Shown here piece by piece: positions 25,325 through 35,094 of a stretch of 64,000 nucleotides of DNA (position 1 is the stretch's first letter; every line of letters begins with the position of its first letter). The notes beneath the pieces were generated by a model. The model was given only the letters and a program-made list of their open reading frames with translations, made no database searches and had not been told where the DNA came from. The translations under genes and the position numbers were made by a program. This stretch comes from Mucilaginibacter ginsenosidivorans. Lineage in GTDB: Bacteria; Bacteroidota; Bacteroidia; Sphingobacteriales; Sphingobacteriaceae. The DNA lies in the NCBI RefSeq assembly GCF_007971025.1, contig NZ_CP042436.1, forward strand, positions 5,022,001-5,086,000, in the 5' to 3' direction.

Positions 25325-26494
25325 CTACTGCTTAAAAATCATCGCCAGCTGCCTGTCCAGCAGTACATCGGCGTGCACATTGTTGCTGTCGCCGTAGCGG
25401 CCTATGATCTTACCCGATGGGTCGATCAGTATCTGTGTGGGCATGTAATGCACCGAATATTTATCGGCAAGGTCGTTATCGGTACCGTTGCCGCTTAGCA
25501 CGTTCACCCATTCGCCAAGTTTGTCTTTTTCAACTGCGTTCTTCCAAGCCTTCGGCGAGGCATCATTATCGGCTATGCTGATAACTACAAAACCTTTGGC
25601 CTTGTATTTATTGTACACGTCCATCAATCGCGCGTTGTTTTGCCTGCTGTTGTGGTTCCAACTTGCCCAAAAATCGAGCAATATATAACTGCCGCGGCAT
25701 TCGGTGAGTGATACCCCATTTCCATTGATGTCGGTTGATATAAAGTCTGAAGCCAGGTTACCCGGCTGTACAGCCTCCACCTTTTTGATGGCAGCGGCCA
25801 AGCGTTGCCCGTCGGGGCTTTGTTTCATGTACGCAGGCAGCATGCCGTAAATAAGCTTCGACGAATCGAGCCCGAGTTGCGGTACAAAGGAGATCGCTTC
25901 GTGTAAGGTTACGTAGGACCGCGGATGCGTCAAAAAGAATTGATAGTTAAGCATCTTTAACCGATCCTCATAAGGCGCCAGTTGTGTGCCTATCAGGGCC
26001 GCTTGTTCCGCATCCTTCACTTTGTAATAACGATCGTAGATCGGCTGCATTTCCTTGCGGGTATCGGCAGTCCGCTTGTTTAGCTCTACAAATTCATCCT
26101 GGCTTTTCGAGCCGATCAGTTTTATTGAATCAGGATGGGAAGGGTCGCCCGACAAATAGATCCGGCCCGGTTCTATATAAAACTCCCGCAACCGGGCATC
26201 CAGCGCGCTGTCGGCGAGCATTTCGCCCTGGTCCTTAAAAGCTATCCACGCGCTTACGGGATGATTAAGGCTATCTGTCAAAATAAACCGGTCGCTGGCT
26301 ATTGGCCTCGACTGGTAAAGGCTTTCGCCCTGGTTGCTTTCGTAATAGATCAGTACCGTATCACGGTGGGCACGGCTCAGGCGGCCATTCATAATAAAGA
26401 TGCTTTCGGTAGGCGATGAATTCTGTTTCTGCGCCGATGCCTGATGCATGGCAGAAACAAGAAAAATGGCCCCAAAAATAACTTTGATCTTCAT
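25325..26494 (-). CDS. TlpA-like thioredoxin-fold protein lacking the CxxC cysteines
   Basis: 389 residues. Signal peptide to about residue 21 (AMHQASAQ). Residues 30-120 resemble the DUF4369 N-terminal domain, and 245-389 form a TlpA/ResA thioredoxin fold (GSYILLDFWASW, cis-proline at YMPTQILID, GKIIGRYG). The active-site WCxxC is W279-N-H-N-S283, so both redox cysteines are absent while the rest of the fold is intact. It cannot act as a dithiol oxidoreductase; a binding or chaperone role is inferred. Periplasmic. The gap to the serine hydrolase gene (107 bases) permits co-transcription. Confidence 0.88.
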   Translation of the reverse strand: MKIKVIFGAIFLVSAMHQASAQKQNSSPTESIFIMNGRLSRAHRDTVLIYYESNQGESLYQSRPIASDRFILTDSLNHPVSAWIAFKDQGEMLADSALDARLREFYIEPGRIYLSGDPSHPDSIKLIGSKSQDEFVELNKRTADTRKEMQPIYDRYYKVKDAEQAALIGTQLAPYEDRLKMLNYQFFLTHPRSYVTLHEAISFVPQLGLDSSKLIYGMLPAYMKQSPDGQRLAAAIKKVEAVQPGNLASDFISTDINGNGVSLTECRGSYILLDFWASWNHNSRQNNARLMDVYNKYKAKGFVVISIADNDASPKAWKNAVEKDKLGEWVNVLSGNGTDNDLADKYSVHYMPTQILIDPSGKIIGRYGDSNNVHADVLLDRQLAMIFKQ

Positions 26495-26558
26495 TAAGCC
26501 ATAGAAACGAGTTTTGCAAAAAAAATGTTCCGATTATTTACTTTTATACGAGCATTTT

Positions 26559-26909
26559 ATGACCATCGAGGACCTGCAAAACATCTGCTATCAATTACCC
26601 GGGGTAACCGAAGATATAAAGCTGGGCGAACACCTGTGTTTTAACGTGGGCGGGAAGAGCTTTTTGTTTACCTATCCGGGCGGTACTCCGCCATCGGCTT
26701 CGTTCAAAGTGCCGGATGAGCTTTTCGAAGAGATTAGTGCCAGGGAAGGTTTACAACCCCAGCCGTATATCGCCCGGTATAAATGGGTGCTGGCAGCCGA
26801 TATCAACAGCCTGAGCAAAAAGGAATGGGAACACTACATCAGGCAATCGCATGCATTGATCGCAAATAAGCTGCCCGTTAAAGTAAAAAAAGCTTTAGGG
26901 CTGTTATAA
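26559..26909 (+). CDS. MmcQ/YjbR family DNA-binding-like protein
   Basis: 116 residues from the ATG at 26559 (MTIEDLQNICYQLPGV); the frame is open to 26514 but only without an ATG. The pattern 'LPGVTEDIKLGEHLCFNVGGKSF' and 'VLAADINSLSKKEWEHYIRQSHALI' fits the MmcQ/YjbR family, small proteins with a CyaY-like fold and a suggested DNA-binding role. Cytoplasmic. Function not established. Confidence 0.88.
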   Translation: MTIEDLQNICYQLPGVTEDIKLGEHLCFNVGGKSFLFTYPGGTPPSASFKVPDELFEEISAREGLQPQPYIARYKWVLAADINSLSKKEWEHYIRQSHALIANKLPVKVKKALGLL

Positions 26910-27013
26910 AAACCGAGCTGCAAATCAACTAATCACCAATCACCGGTTAACCAATCACAAATCACTAACTAAATTTTCGTAATTTCGCCACCTCAAAAAA
27001 AGCGAAACAGCGG

Positions 27014-29806
27014 ATGGACTACCAATTTAAAGATATAGAAAAAAAGTGGCAGGAATTTTGGGCCCTCAATCATACCTTTAAGGCTGATAACCAGTCGGAC
27101 AAGCCAAAATATTATGTGCTGGATATGTTCCCTTACCCGTCGGGCGCGGGGTTGCATGTAGGCCACCCGCTGGGCTATATCGCTTCCGACATTTTTGCAC
27201 GCTACAAGCGCCTCAAAGGTTTTAACGTGTTGCACCCGATGGGTTACGATAGTTTTGGCCTGCCGGCGGAGCAATATGCTATTCAAACGGGGCAGCATCC
27301 GGCTTTAACTACCGAAGCTAATATTAACACCTACCGCCGCCAGCTTGACCAGATCGGTTTCTCATTCGACTGGAGCCGCGAGGTACGCACCAGCTCGCCC
27401 GATTTTTATAAATGGACGCAGTGGATTTTTATGCAATTGTTCAATTCGTGGTACAACAAAGCTGCGGATAAGGCCGAAAGTATTGAAAAGCTGGTAAAAC
27501 ATTTTGAGCAGAACGGCTCGGCAGGCATTGATGCCGTTTGCGATGACGAGATACTCACTTTCAGCGCTGCTGAATGGAAAGCATTCAGCCACAACGAGCA
27601 GCAGTCCGAATTATTGAAATACCGCCTCACCTACCTGCGCGAAAGCACCGTAAACTGGTGTGCTGCATTGGGAACCGTATTAGCTAACGATGAAGTGAAA
27701 GACGGCTTTAGCGAACGCGGTGGTTACCCCGTGGAACAAAAGAAGATGATGCAGTGGAGCATGCGCATTACTGCCTATGCCGAACGCCTGTTGCAGGGCC
27801 TGGATAAAATTGACTGGCCGGAACCTTTGAAAGAAATGCAAAGGAACTGGATAGGAAAAAGTACCGGAGCGAGTGTGAGATTTCAGATCTTTGAGGCCGG
27901 AAATCAGAGTTCCGATTTCATCGAAGTTTTCACTACCCGTGTCGATACTATTTTCGGCGTAACCTTCCTGGTGCTTGCGCCGGAGCATGAGTTAGTGGGA
28001 AGCTTGACGACGCCCGAACAAAAGACTGAGATTGACGCTTATATTGCCCAAACCAAAAAGAAATCGGAGCTTGACCGTATGGCCGATGCCAAAACGGTGT
28101 CGGGTGCTTTTACGGGTAGTTATGTTATTAACCCGGTGAACGGCGAAAAAGTGCCGCTTTATATAGCCGATTATGTTTTGGCGGGATATGGCACCGGCGC
28201 GGTAATGGCCGTACCATCCGGCGACCAGCGCGATTACCTTTTTGCCAAACATTTCAATTTGCCGATAGTGCCCATTATGGACATTCAAAATATTGAAACC
28301 GAAGCCGACCCGACCAAAGAGGGCCGGTATATCAATTCGGATTTCATGGACGGGCTCGACTACAAGGAGGGTACCGCAAAAGTGATCGCCTTTTTGGAAG
28401 AGAAAGGCCAGGGTAAAGCCAAGATCAACTACCGCATGCGCGATGCTATATTCGGTCGCCAGCGGTATTGGGGCGAACCGGTGCCGGTTTACTTTAATGA
28501 AGGCCTGCCTTATTTGATAGACGAAAAGGATCTGCCTTTGGTATTACCTGAAGTTGATAAATATTTGCCGACAGAAACAGGAGAGCCGCCTTTGGCAAGA
28601 GCTTCAAACTGGAAACACCCGGAAGGGCAATATGAGCACTCCACCATGCCCGGCTGGGCCGGCAGCAGCTGGTACTGGTACCGTTACATGGATGCGCACA
28701 ACGACAAGGAATTCGCATCAAAAAAAGCAATTGACTACTGGAAGGATGTAGACCTTTATATTGGCGGCAGCGAACACGCTACCGGCCACTTACTGTACAG
28801 CCGTTTCTGGAACAAGTTTTTGGTGGATATAGGTTTGGGTATTGAAGAAGAGCCTTTCAAAAAACTGATCAACCAGGGGCACATACAGGGAAGGTCGAAT
28901 TTTGTATTTAGGTTGATCGATGCTGAAGGACGCGGCACAAACACCTTCGTGTCGCACGGGCTCATCAAACAATATAAAACATCCGAACTGCATGTGGACG
29001 TGAATATCGTTGATAACGATATCCTCGACATCGATAAGTTCCGCGCATGGCGGGAAGAATATAAGGACGCCGAATTCATTCTCGAAAATGGCAAATACAT
29101 CTGCGGTGTCGAGATCGAAAAGATGTCGAAATCCAAGTATAACGTTGTAAACCCCGATGTTTTAGTTGAACGCTATGGGGCTGACACTTTGCGCATGTAC
29201 GAGATGTTTCTCGGTCCGCTGGAACAAAGCAAACCCTGGAACACCAATGGTATCGAAGGCGTGTTCAAGTTTTTGCGGAAATTCTGGAAGCTTTTCCATG
29301 ATGAGCAGTTCAACTTCCGCGTATCGGATGCCGAGCCATCAAAGGCTGAACTTAAATCACTTCATAAGATCATCCGCAAAGTGGAGGAAGATATCGAGCG
29401 CTTTTCGTTCAATACTTCGGTATCCAGCTTTATGATAGCCGTGAATGAGCTTACCGACCTGAAATGCAATAAGAAATCAATTTTGCAGGATTTAGTTGTT
29501 GTGTTGTCACCTTATGCTCCCCATATCTGCGAAGAACTGTGGGTGCTGTTAGGTAACGGAGCCGGATCGCTTTCGTATGCGCCGTATCCTAAATTCAACC
29601 CGGAATATCTTATTGAAGACGAGTTCTCGTACCCGATCTCCATCAATGGCAAAACCAAAATGAACCTAAATATATCGTTGACACTCGAACCAAAGGCCAT
29701 CGAAGACTTTGTTCTGGCCAGTGCCGATGTGCAGAAATACCTGGATGGCAAAGCGCCTAAAAAGGTTATCGTGGTAAAGGGGCGTATCGTCAATATCGTT
29801 ATATAA
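27014..29806 (+). CDS. leuS: leucyl-tRNA synthetase
   Basis: 930 residues, class Ia synthetase charging tRNA-Leu. HIGH-type motif H48-V-G-H51 in PYPSGAGLHVGHPLGY, KMSKS motif in EKMSKSKYNVVNP near residue 710, editing domain (CP1, roughly 230-440) with a TRVDTIFG / GTGAVMAVPSGDQRDY signature, and a C-terminal anticodon-binding domain ending with the family's GRIVNIVI. The protein is longer than E. coli LeuRS because of Bacteroidota-type insertions (near 155-185 and 630-700). The start ATG at 27014 is firm. A hairpin follows at 29833. Confidence 0.97.
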   Translation: MDYQFKDIEKKWQEFWALNHTFKADNQSDKPKYYVLDMFPYPSGAGLHVGHPLGYIASDIFARYKRLKGFNVLHPMGYDSFGLPAEQYAIQTGQHPALTTEANINTYRRQLDQIGFSFDWSREVRTSSPDFYKWTQWIFMQLFNSWYNKAADKAESIEKLVKHFEQNGSAGIDAVCDDEILTFSAAEWKAFSHNEQQSELLKYRLTYLRESTVNWCAALGTVLANDEVKDGFSERGGYPVEQKKMMQWSMRITAYAERLLQGLDKIDWPEPLKEMQRNWIGKSTGASVRFQIFEAGNQSSDFIEVFTTRVDTIFGVTFLVLAPEHELVGSLTTPEQKTEIDAYIAQTKKKSELDRMADAKTVSGAFTGSYVINPVNGEKVPLYIADYVLAGYGTGAVMAVPSGDQRDYLFAKHFNLPIVPIMDIQNIETEADPTKEGRYINSDFMDGLDYKEGTAKVIAFLEEKGQGKAKINYRMRDAIFGRQRYWGEPVPVYFNEGLPYLIDEKDLPLVLPEVDKYLPTETGEPPLARASNWKHPEGQYEHSTMPGWAGSSWYWYRYMDAHNDKEFASKKAIDYWKDVDLYIGGSEHATGHLLYSRFWNKFLVDIGLGIEEEPFKKLINQGHIQGRSNFVFRLIDAEGRGTNTFVSHGLIKQYKTSELHVDVNIVDNDILDIDKFRAWREEYKDAEFILENGKYICGVEIEKMSKSKYNVVNPDVLVERYGADTLRMYEMFLGPLEQSKPWNTNGIEGVFKFLRKFWKLFHDEQFNFRVSDAEPSKAELKSLHKIIRKVEEDIERFSFNTSVSSFMIAVNELTDLKCNKKSILQDLVVVLSPYAPHICEELWVLLGNGAGSLSYAPYPKFNPEYLIEDEFSYPISINGKTKMNLNISLTLEPKAIEDFVLASADVQKYLDGKAPKKVIVVKGRIVNIVI

Positions 29807-29832
29807 GAACCCTCCCGCCGACATATTTAATG

Positions 29833-29862
29833 GAAACGCAAAAAAGGGCGTTTCTGCATTTT
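29833..29862 (+). terminator. leuS terminator
   Basis: GAAACGC (29833-29839) pairs with GCGTTTC (29848-29854), followed by TGCATTTTCTT. It lies 27 bases after the leuS stop. Confidence 0.6.
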
Positions 29863-30072
29863 CTTGTCCAATTCCGGCCGGCATGTTTGTTATGCTATAG
29901 TGCTCAAAATCAATTATTGCTCAACGAAAAAATACCTTTCCGTAATGCAGGATTTAGCATCGCGGGCAAAAGATGTAACGAATCAATGACAATTACAGTC
30001 TATGACAAAAAAATGGACAACACGGTGTAACATTTAATCTATTTTCGCCTCCAATTACAAAAATTGCAACAA

Positions 30073-32583
30073 ATGAAACGATTACTTTTACTTATCTTAA
30101 TCATATCCTGTTCGGTTATAACCGCAAAAGCCCAGTTCGGTACGGGCGGCGGCGGCTCTACAACCGTTGGAAAAATATCAGGAACGCTTGTCGACTCCGT
30201 TACAAAGCAGCCTTTGAGTTACGCATCGGTGGCGCTGTTCAGGGCGACAGGCAAAGCGCCGATCAACGGTGTTTTAACTGACGATAAAGGCGGCTTTAAA
30301 ATAGATGGTGTGAAACCCGGCGACTACAAGATCAGGATCACCTACGTGGGCTATCCTGAAAAATTCGTTGGGGGCATATCCACAACCGACTCCAAACCCG
30401 ATAAAAACCTGGGTACTGTATTAGTGGTATCGAGCGCAAAGTCCCTGAAAGAAGTGCAGGTTACAGGAACTGCCTCGCTGGTAGAGAATAAGATCGACAA
30501 GATCGTTTACAATGCCGAAAAAGACCTTACTGCAGCCGGTGGTAATGCTACAGACGTACTGCAAAAAGTGCCGTTGGTAGCGGTCGACCTGAATGGCAAC
30601 GTATCTCTGCGTGGCGATAATAATGTGCGTGTATTGATCAATGGCAAACCATCAGGCGCTACGTCGGCAAGTTTATCGGATGTATTGAAAACCATCCCTG
30701 CCGACCAGATCAAGAGTATCGAGGTGATCACCTCTCCTTCTGCCAAGTACGATGCGGAAGGCTCAGCAGGTATCATCAACATCATTACCAAGCAAAAGAA
30801 CATGTCAGGTGTGAGTGGATCGGTAAGCGGAGGTATAGGTACCCGTCAGAATAACGGTAACTTAAACTTTAATTACAATAAGAACCGTTTCAGTTTGAGC
30901 ATTAACGCCGGCGGTAATCTTACCTGGCCCCAAACTTCGCTTAATACTTTTAACAACGATATTCATCCCGAGGGAACCAATCTGCATTATGCTACCAGTT
31001 CTGCCGGTCAAACTTATCTTAAACGCCACGGCGGTATAGGCAACGTATCGGTAAATTATGATTTTAATGCATTCAACAGCATTCATTCCAATATCAGGCT
31101 TAACCAGGGCGGATTTGACCCGAATAGCACTAACATATCCAGCTTTACTAATTTTAACCATCCCGACTCCAACAGTACTTATACAAGCCGCGGCACAAGC
31201 CACAATACTTTCGGCGGGTTTGACTGGAACCTGGATTATACGCACAAATTCAAAAAAGAAGGTCATGAACTGGACATATCAACCCAGTGGAGCCATAGCA
31301 AGATCGTAACCGATTATATGACGCGTTATACAGCGCAGTATCCAAACCAAAAGAATAATATAGACGGGCTGAATAATGAATATACCGCGCAAGTGGATTA
31401 CACCAACCCGTTGACCAAAAAATTAAAACTGGAAGCAGGCGGAAAGGAGATCATCAGGAGGATAAACAGTAATTCCGACCTGTTTATGCCTGACCCGCAA
31501 AATTCGGATGGGTTCATTCCTGATGCACTTGGATCAAGCACTTATGACTATAATCAAAATGTAACAGCAGGCTATTCCGTATTCACCATTACCCTGCCAA
31601 AAGGGTATTCGATATTGGCAGGCGTTCGCGATGAGTACACGACTATTCATGCTGTTCCTCAATCGCTTGGGCAGAATCTACAGCCATTTGACCTTAATTA
31701 TAACACGTTTGTTCCGAGCCTGACGTTACAAAAACAGATCAGTACAACACAAACCGTTAAGCTGGCTTACAGTAAACGTATCACCCGCCCGAGTCTGCAA
31801 TTTTTGAATCCTTATGTTAATACGAACAATAATCAGGCTGCAACAGAAGGCAACCCAACTTTGTCGCCGGAAATATCGCAGACTTATGAGCTTGACTACA
31901 TAACCTTTATCGGTGGCTCTGTACTGAACTTCTCAGCTTATTACAGGCACACGGCTAATGTGATCGAAAACATTGCGGTAGGAACAGCGGCAAACCAGGG
32001 AACTTTGAGTACCTATCAAAACGCTGCAGAAAATAACTCCTTTGGTGGCAGTTTCTTTGGTTCAGTAAGCCCCTGGAAACCGTTAACCCTTCGCGCCAGT
32101 ATCAACGTTTATACCTACAATCCAACCGCCTACGCACAGTACCAGCAATATTTTTCGCAAACGGGTGTCTACTGGCAATATAGCGGTTTCGCTTCGGCAG
32201 AGCTGGATCTCAAAAATGGTTTCATAGCACAGGTATTTACCTTTGGCAGCTCGCCGCGCCGCACTATCCAGGGTAGCAGTCCGTCTTTCAGCTTATTGGG
32301 AGCCGGAATTCGCAAACAATTCCTGAATAAGAAAGCATCCATAGGTATCAACACCTTGGAGCCATTTAATAAATACAAGAATTTCAACACCAGCACACAA
32401 AGCGCCGGACTTAGCCAAACAAGTACTTTCGCATTTCCGTTCCGGTCAGTGGGCTTAACGCTTAGCTATAGCTTTGGTAAAGTTACCTTTAGCAATCAGC
32501 AGAAGAAAGGTGTCAACAATGATGACATGAAACAAGGCGACCAGGGCGTCGGCGGTGCTGGCGGCGCGCCGGGCAGCCGTTAA
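30073..32583 (+). CDS. outer-membrane beta-barrel protein with CarboxypepD_reg-like domain
   Basis: 836 residues; the ATG at 30073 (MKRLLLLILIISCSVITAKAQ) gives a standard signal peptide. Residues about 35-115 form a carboxypeptidase-D regulatory-like domain ('GTLVDSVTKQPLSYASVALF'). A plug-like part follows with 'DVLQKVPLVAVDLNGNVSLR' and 'IEVITSPSAKYDAEGSAGII', then a large barrel ending in a Phe-poor strand (VGLTLSYSFGKVTF). It resembles TonB-dependent-receptor-like proteins (OMP_b-brl_3 type); no TonB box is obvious. Asn/Gly-rich C-terminal tail. Substrate unknown. Confidence 0.9.
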   Translation: MKRLLLLILIISCSVITAKAQFGTGGGGSTTVGKISGTLVDSVTKQPLSYASVALFRATGKAPINGVLTDDKGGFKIDGVKPGDYKIRITYVGYPEKFVGGISTTDSKPDKNLGTVLVVSSAKSLKEVQVTGTASLVENKIDKIVYNAEKDLTAAGGNATDVLQKVPLVAVDLNGNVSLRGDNNVRVLINGKPSGATSASLSDVLKTIPADQIKSIEVITSPSAKYDAEGSAGIINIITKQKNMSGVSGSVSGGIGTRQNNGNLNFNYNKNRFSLSINAGGNLTWPQTSLNTFNNDIHPEGTNLHYATSSAGQTYLKRHGGIGNVSVNYDFNAFNSIHSNIRLNQGGFDPNSTNISSFTNFNHPDSNSTYTSRGTSHNTFGGFDWNLDYTHKFKKEGHELDISTQWSHSKIVTDYMTRYTAQYPNQKNNIDGLNNEYTAQVDYTNPLTKKLKLEAGGKEIIRRINSNSDLFMPDPQNSDGFIPDALGSSTYDYNQNVTAGYSVFTITLPKGYSILAGVRDEYTTIHAVPQSLGQNLQPFDLNYNTFVPSLTLQKQISTTQTVKLAYSKRITRPSLQFLNPYVNTNNNQAATEGNPTLSPEISQTYELDYITFIGGSVLNFSAYYRHTANVIENIAVGTAANQGTLSTYQNAAENNSFGGSFFGSVSPWKPLTLRASINVYTYNPTAYAQYQQYFSQTGVYWQYSGFASAELDLKNGFIAQVFTFGSSPRRTIQGSSPSFSLLGAGIRKQFLNKKASIGINTLEPFNKYKNFNTSTQSAGLSQTSTFAFPFRSVGLTLSYSFGKVTFSNQQKKGVNNDDMKQGDQGVGGAGGAPGSR

Positions 32584-32602
32584 AATGCGCTAATAAGCAA
32601 AT

Positions 32603-32645
32603 TAAAAATGTGCAGATGATTCAACTCATCTGCACATTTTTTTTA
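32603..32645. terminator. bidirectional terminator
   Basis: 15-bp perfect stem AAAATGTGCAGATGA / TCATCTGCACATTTT with a TTTTTTTT run, between the convergent barrel and MutS-like genes. Confidence 0.85.
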
Positions 32646-32647
32646 TC

Positions 32648-34465
32648 TCAAACAGCATCAACGTCAATGCCTATTCGTTTGAGCAATAGCGAGGCATTGA
32701 ACGTTTTACACTCGCCATGTTTTAGTTTGTAATCGAACAGCATTTCGCCGCTTTCGATCCTGATATCGAAATAAAAATTGCGCACGTAATCTGGGTATTC
32801 CGTTTCCAACTGGGCTATTTGCAGGTCGTGCGTGGCGACCATCCCGACACCCTTCTTGCTGATGAGCTGTTTGATAACCGCTTTTGAGCCGAGGTATTTA
32901 TCTACCGAATTCGTCCCCCGCAGCATCTCGTCGATCAGGAAGAACACTTTAGGCTGCGTTTCAACGGCGGCAAGTAGCATTTGCAAGCGGTCAAGCTCAG
33001 CTTTAAATGTCGATGTGCTTTCGTTCAGCGAATCTTTGATGCGCATATAGGTGATCACCGTAATGACAGACACCTCCATTTCGTCGGCACAAACCGGTGC
33101 ACCGCATAGCGCCAGTACGCTGTTAATGCCGATGGTGCGCAGGAAGGTACTCTTACCCGCCATGTTGGAACCGGTGATGATGTCGATGTTTAAACTATCA
33201 TTCAGTTCGTAATCATTTTCAATTCTCGTGTCAGCGGCAATCAGCGGGTGAGCTATATTTCTGGCGGTGACGGTGTAGTGTTCGCCATCCGCAATTTCCG
33301 CGAAACACCACCCGGGACAATTGACATGCAGGCTTGCCAGGCTGATAAGCGCCTCGTATTCGGCTATCACATCAAAAGCCGCTTCCAGGTCGTGTTGATT
33401 GCTCCGTTTCCAATTCTCAATGGCTATCACAAACCGTATATCCCAAACCAGCGTTGCATTCAGCACAAAGCCTATCATCATATTCAGCCTTGCGTTAAGG
33501 TTGTTAATCAGAACAGACAATTGTTTTATTGTTGCAGAAGTACTTTTATCCTTTTCCTTCCTGATCTTTCCCGCAAGAGCCGAATTCAGGCGCGATTGCC
33601 AATGGACGCCTTCGATGCTGTTGAACACCGCCGAATACCGCTTTAAAGTATCGCCGATCTTCCCGGCTATCAGGTCGGTTTTGCTGGTGTATTCGTGCCG
33701 GTACGACGATATGAAATAATTGATCAACGCCATGCCAATGGCGCCGTATTTAAGTTCGGGATAAAAAATTGCCACGACCAACAGGATAAAAAATAAGGCC
33801 GGACCAATGATAATATACTTGCTAAGCCATTTCTCGCCCGGCAGGTCGAGCGTGGTATCGAGGTAAGTAAAAAACTGTTTCAGTTCATCCCTATTGTTGG
33901 TATTGGCGAAAAAGAGCCGGGCCTGCATGTCCAGTTTCCAGTCGTTCTTCCGGCCGATCTCGCGGATAGCGTCCTGCCGTTCAGATATGACCTCTTTCGG
34001 CGCAGGCGACATGAGCCACGACGCCAGCTTGTCCCTTCCATGCGATGTTGCCGCGCGGTTGGCCAGGTTAAATAACGAGCCACCGGCAAAAATATCCAGG
34101 TCGGATGTGTAATAGTGCCTTTCGTCATAGTAAGCTGCGCCATTATCGTATAGGTTAGCATAACTCTCAATACTGTTTATCTCGTTCTCATTAACCTTTT
34201 CAAAATGCTGATAATACTCTTTTTGCGCGGTAAACCAGGCCTGTTTGGATACCAGCCAATTAAAGACCACCGCCAGTATGATAAAACAGGCGAAAAACAT
34301 ACCCAGGCTCTCGAATTTCACCGAGAAGTAGATCGACAACAGCACCAATGCAAACGCGGTGAGCCGCATCAGCGAATAGAAGTTTATCTTTTTCTCATAA
34401 AGTTTTACCTGTTCCTGAGCCAGCAAAATATTTTGCTGGTATTGTTGAATCATCGGGTTATCCAT
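32648..34465 (-). CDS. membrane-associated MutS-family ATPase
   Basis: 605 residues from the ATG at 34465 (MDNPMIQQY); the open frame reaches a TTG at 34483. The C-terminal third is a MutS-type ABC ATPase: Walker A GSNMAGKSTFLRT, Walker B VFFLIDEMLRGTNS, and a switch His (VATHDLQIA). The N-terminal half lacks the mismatch-recognition domains and carries two hydrophobic pairs (about 45-80 and 215-255), so it should sit in the inner membrane. This layout is found in MutS-like paralogues of Bacteroidota; its target is unknown. Not part of a mut operon. Confidence 0.85.
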   Translation of the reverse strand: MDNPMIQQYQQNILLAQEQVKLYEKKINFYSLMRLTAFALVLLSIYFSVKFESLGMFFACFIILAVVFNWLVSKQAWFTAQKEYYQHFEKVNENEINSIESYANLYDNGAAYYDERHYYTSDLDIFAGGSLFNLANRAATSHGRDKLASWLMSPAPKEVISERQDAIREIGRKNDWKLDMQARLFFANTNNRDELKQFFTYLDTTLDLPGEKWLSKYIIIGPALFFILLVVAIFYPELKYGAIGMALINYFISSYRHEYTSKTDLIAGKIGDTLKRYSAVFNSIEGVHWQSRLNSALAGKIRKEKDKSTSATIKQLSVLINNLNARLNMMIGFVLNATLVWDIRFVIAIENWKRSNQHDLEAAFDVIAEYEALISLASLHVNCPGWCFAEIADGEHYTVTARNIAHPLIAADTRIENDYELNDSLNIDIITGSNMAGKSTFLRTIGINSVLALCGAPVCADEMEVSVITVITYMRIKDSLNESTSTFKAELDRLQMLLAAVETQPKVFFLIDEMLRGTNSVDKYLGSKAVIKQLISKKGVGMVATHDLQIAQLETEYPDYVRNFYFDIRIESGEMLFDYKLKHGECKTFNASLLLKRIGIDVDAV

Positions 34466-34524
34466 ACAAAGCAAATAAAGCAATTTTAAACGCTTATATT
34501 TTAAATAATTCGTTGCTTTGTTAT

Positions 34525-34998
34525 ATGAAGATCACGCTGCTGATAATCGGCAAAACGGAAGAGAACTGGTTAAAAGAGGGTATAGACAAATACCTGAAAC
34601 GTCTGAAATTTTACGGCAAGGTTGAAATTGCCGAAATACCGGAACTAAAAAACACCAAAGCGCTTACACGGGACCAACAAAAAGCAAAGGAGGCGGAGCT
34701 TATCCTGAAACGCCTGCTGCCCACCGACCATATTATCCTGCTGGATGAAAAAGGTGTACAACTGACATCGCGGCAGTTTGCGGAGTATCTCGACAAAAAA
34801 GCGGTTAGCCCGGTGAGCAACCTTGTGTTTATTGTCGGGGGGCCTTACGGCTTTGACGAATCGGTTTACCAAAAAGCTAATGATAAGCTGTCGCTGTCAA
34901 AAATGACATTCTCGCACCAGATGGTACGCCTGTTTTTTGCCGAGCAGCTTTACCGGGCCTTCACCATCCTGAAAGGCGAGCCCTATCATCACGATTGA
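34525..34998 (+). CDS. rlmH: 23S rRNA pseudouridine(1915)-N3-methyltransferase
   Basis: 157 residues from the ATG at 34525. SPOUT-class methyltransferase acting on helix 69 of 23S rRNA in intact ribosomes. Conserved LDEKG, FIVGGPYGF (SAM-binding knot) and the C-terminal GEPYHH motif are all present; the family is uniformly about 155 residues. Divergent from the MutS-like gene, with a TTGCTTTG near-promoter on each side. Confidence 0.96.
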   Translation: MKITLLIIGKTEENWLKEGIDKYLKRLKFYGKVEIAEIPELKNTKALTRDQQKAKEAELILKRLLPTDHIILLDEKGVQLTSRQFAEYLDKKAVSPVSNLVFIVGGPYGFDESVYQKANDKLSLSKMTFSHQMVRLFFAEQLYRAFTILKGEPYHHD

Positions 34999-35046
34999 GG
35001 CTAACGGTAAGGCATTTGTAAAATAACGCGCCGAACTATAATTAAG

Positions 35047-35077
35047 TTGTTGATAAATGCGTTTATTGGTAATTTTG
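35047..35077 (+). promoter_or_regulatory. promoter of the Asp/Asn-hydroxylase-like gene
   Basis: TTG (35047-35049), 20-base spacer, TAATTTTG (35070-35077), matching the Bacteroidetes -33/-7 elements. It argues for the ATG at 35095 rather than the upstream TTG as the start. Confidence 0.6.
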
Positions 35078-35094
35078 AGCGATATCCCAAAAAT

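Noticed and set aside
26914..26968. ATCA-word stretch upstream of leuS
   Set aside because: Word-like but both halves run in the same orientation, so no hairpin of the class described.
29830..30030. 66-codon ORF behind leuS
   Set aside because: It runs through the leuS terminator stem and has no recognisable content.
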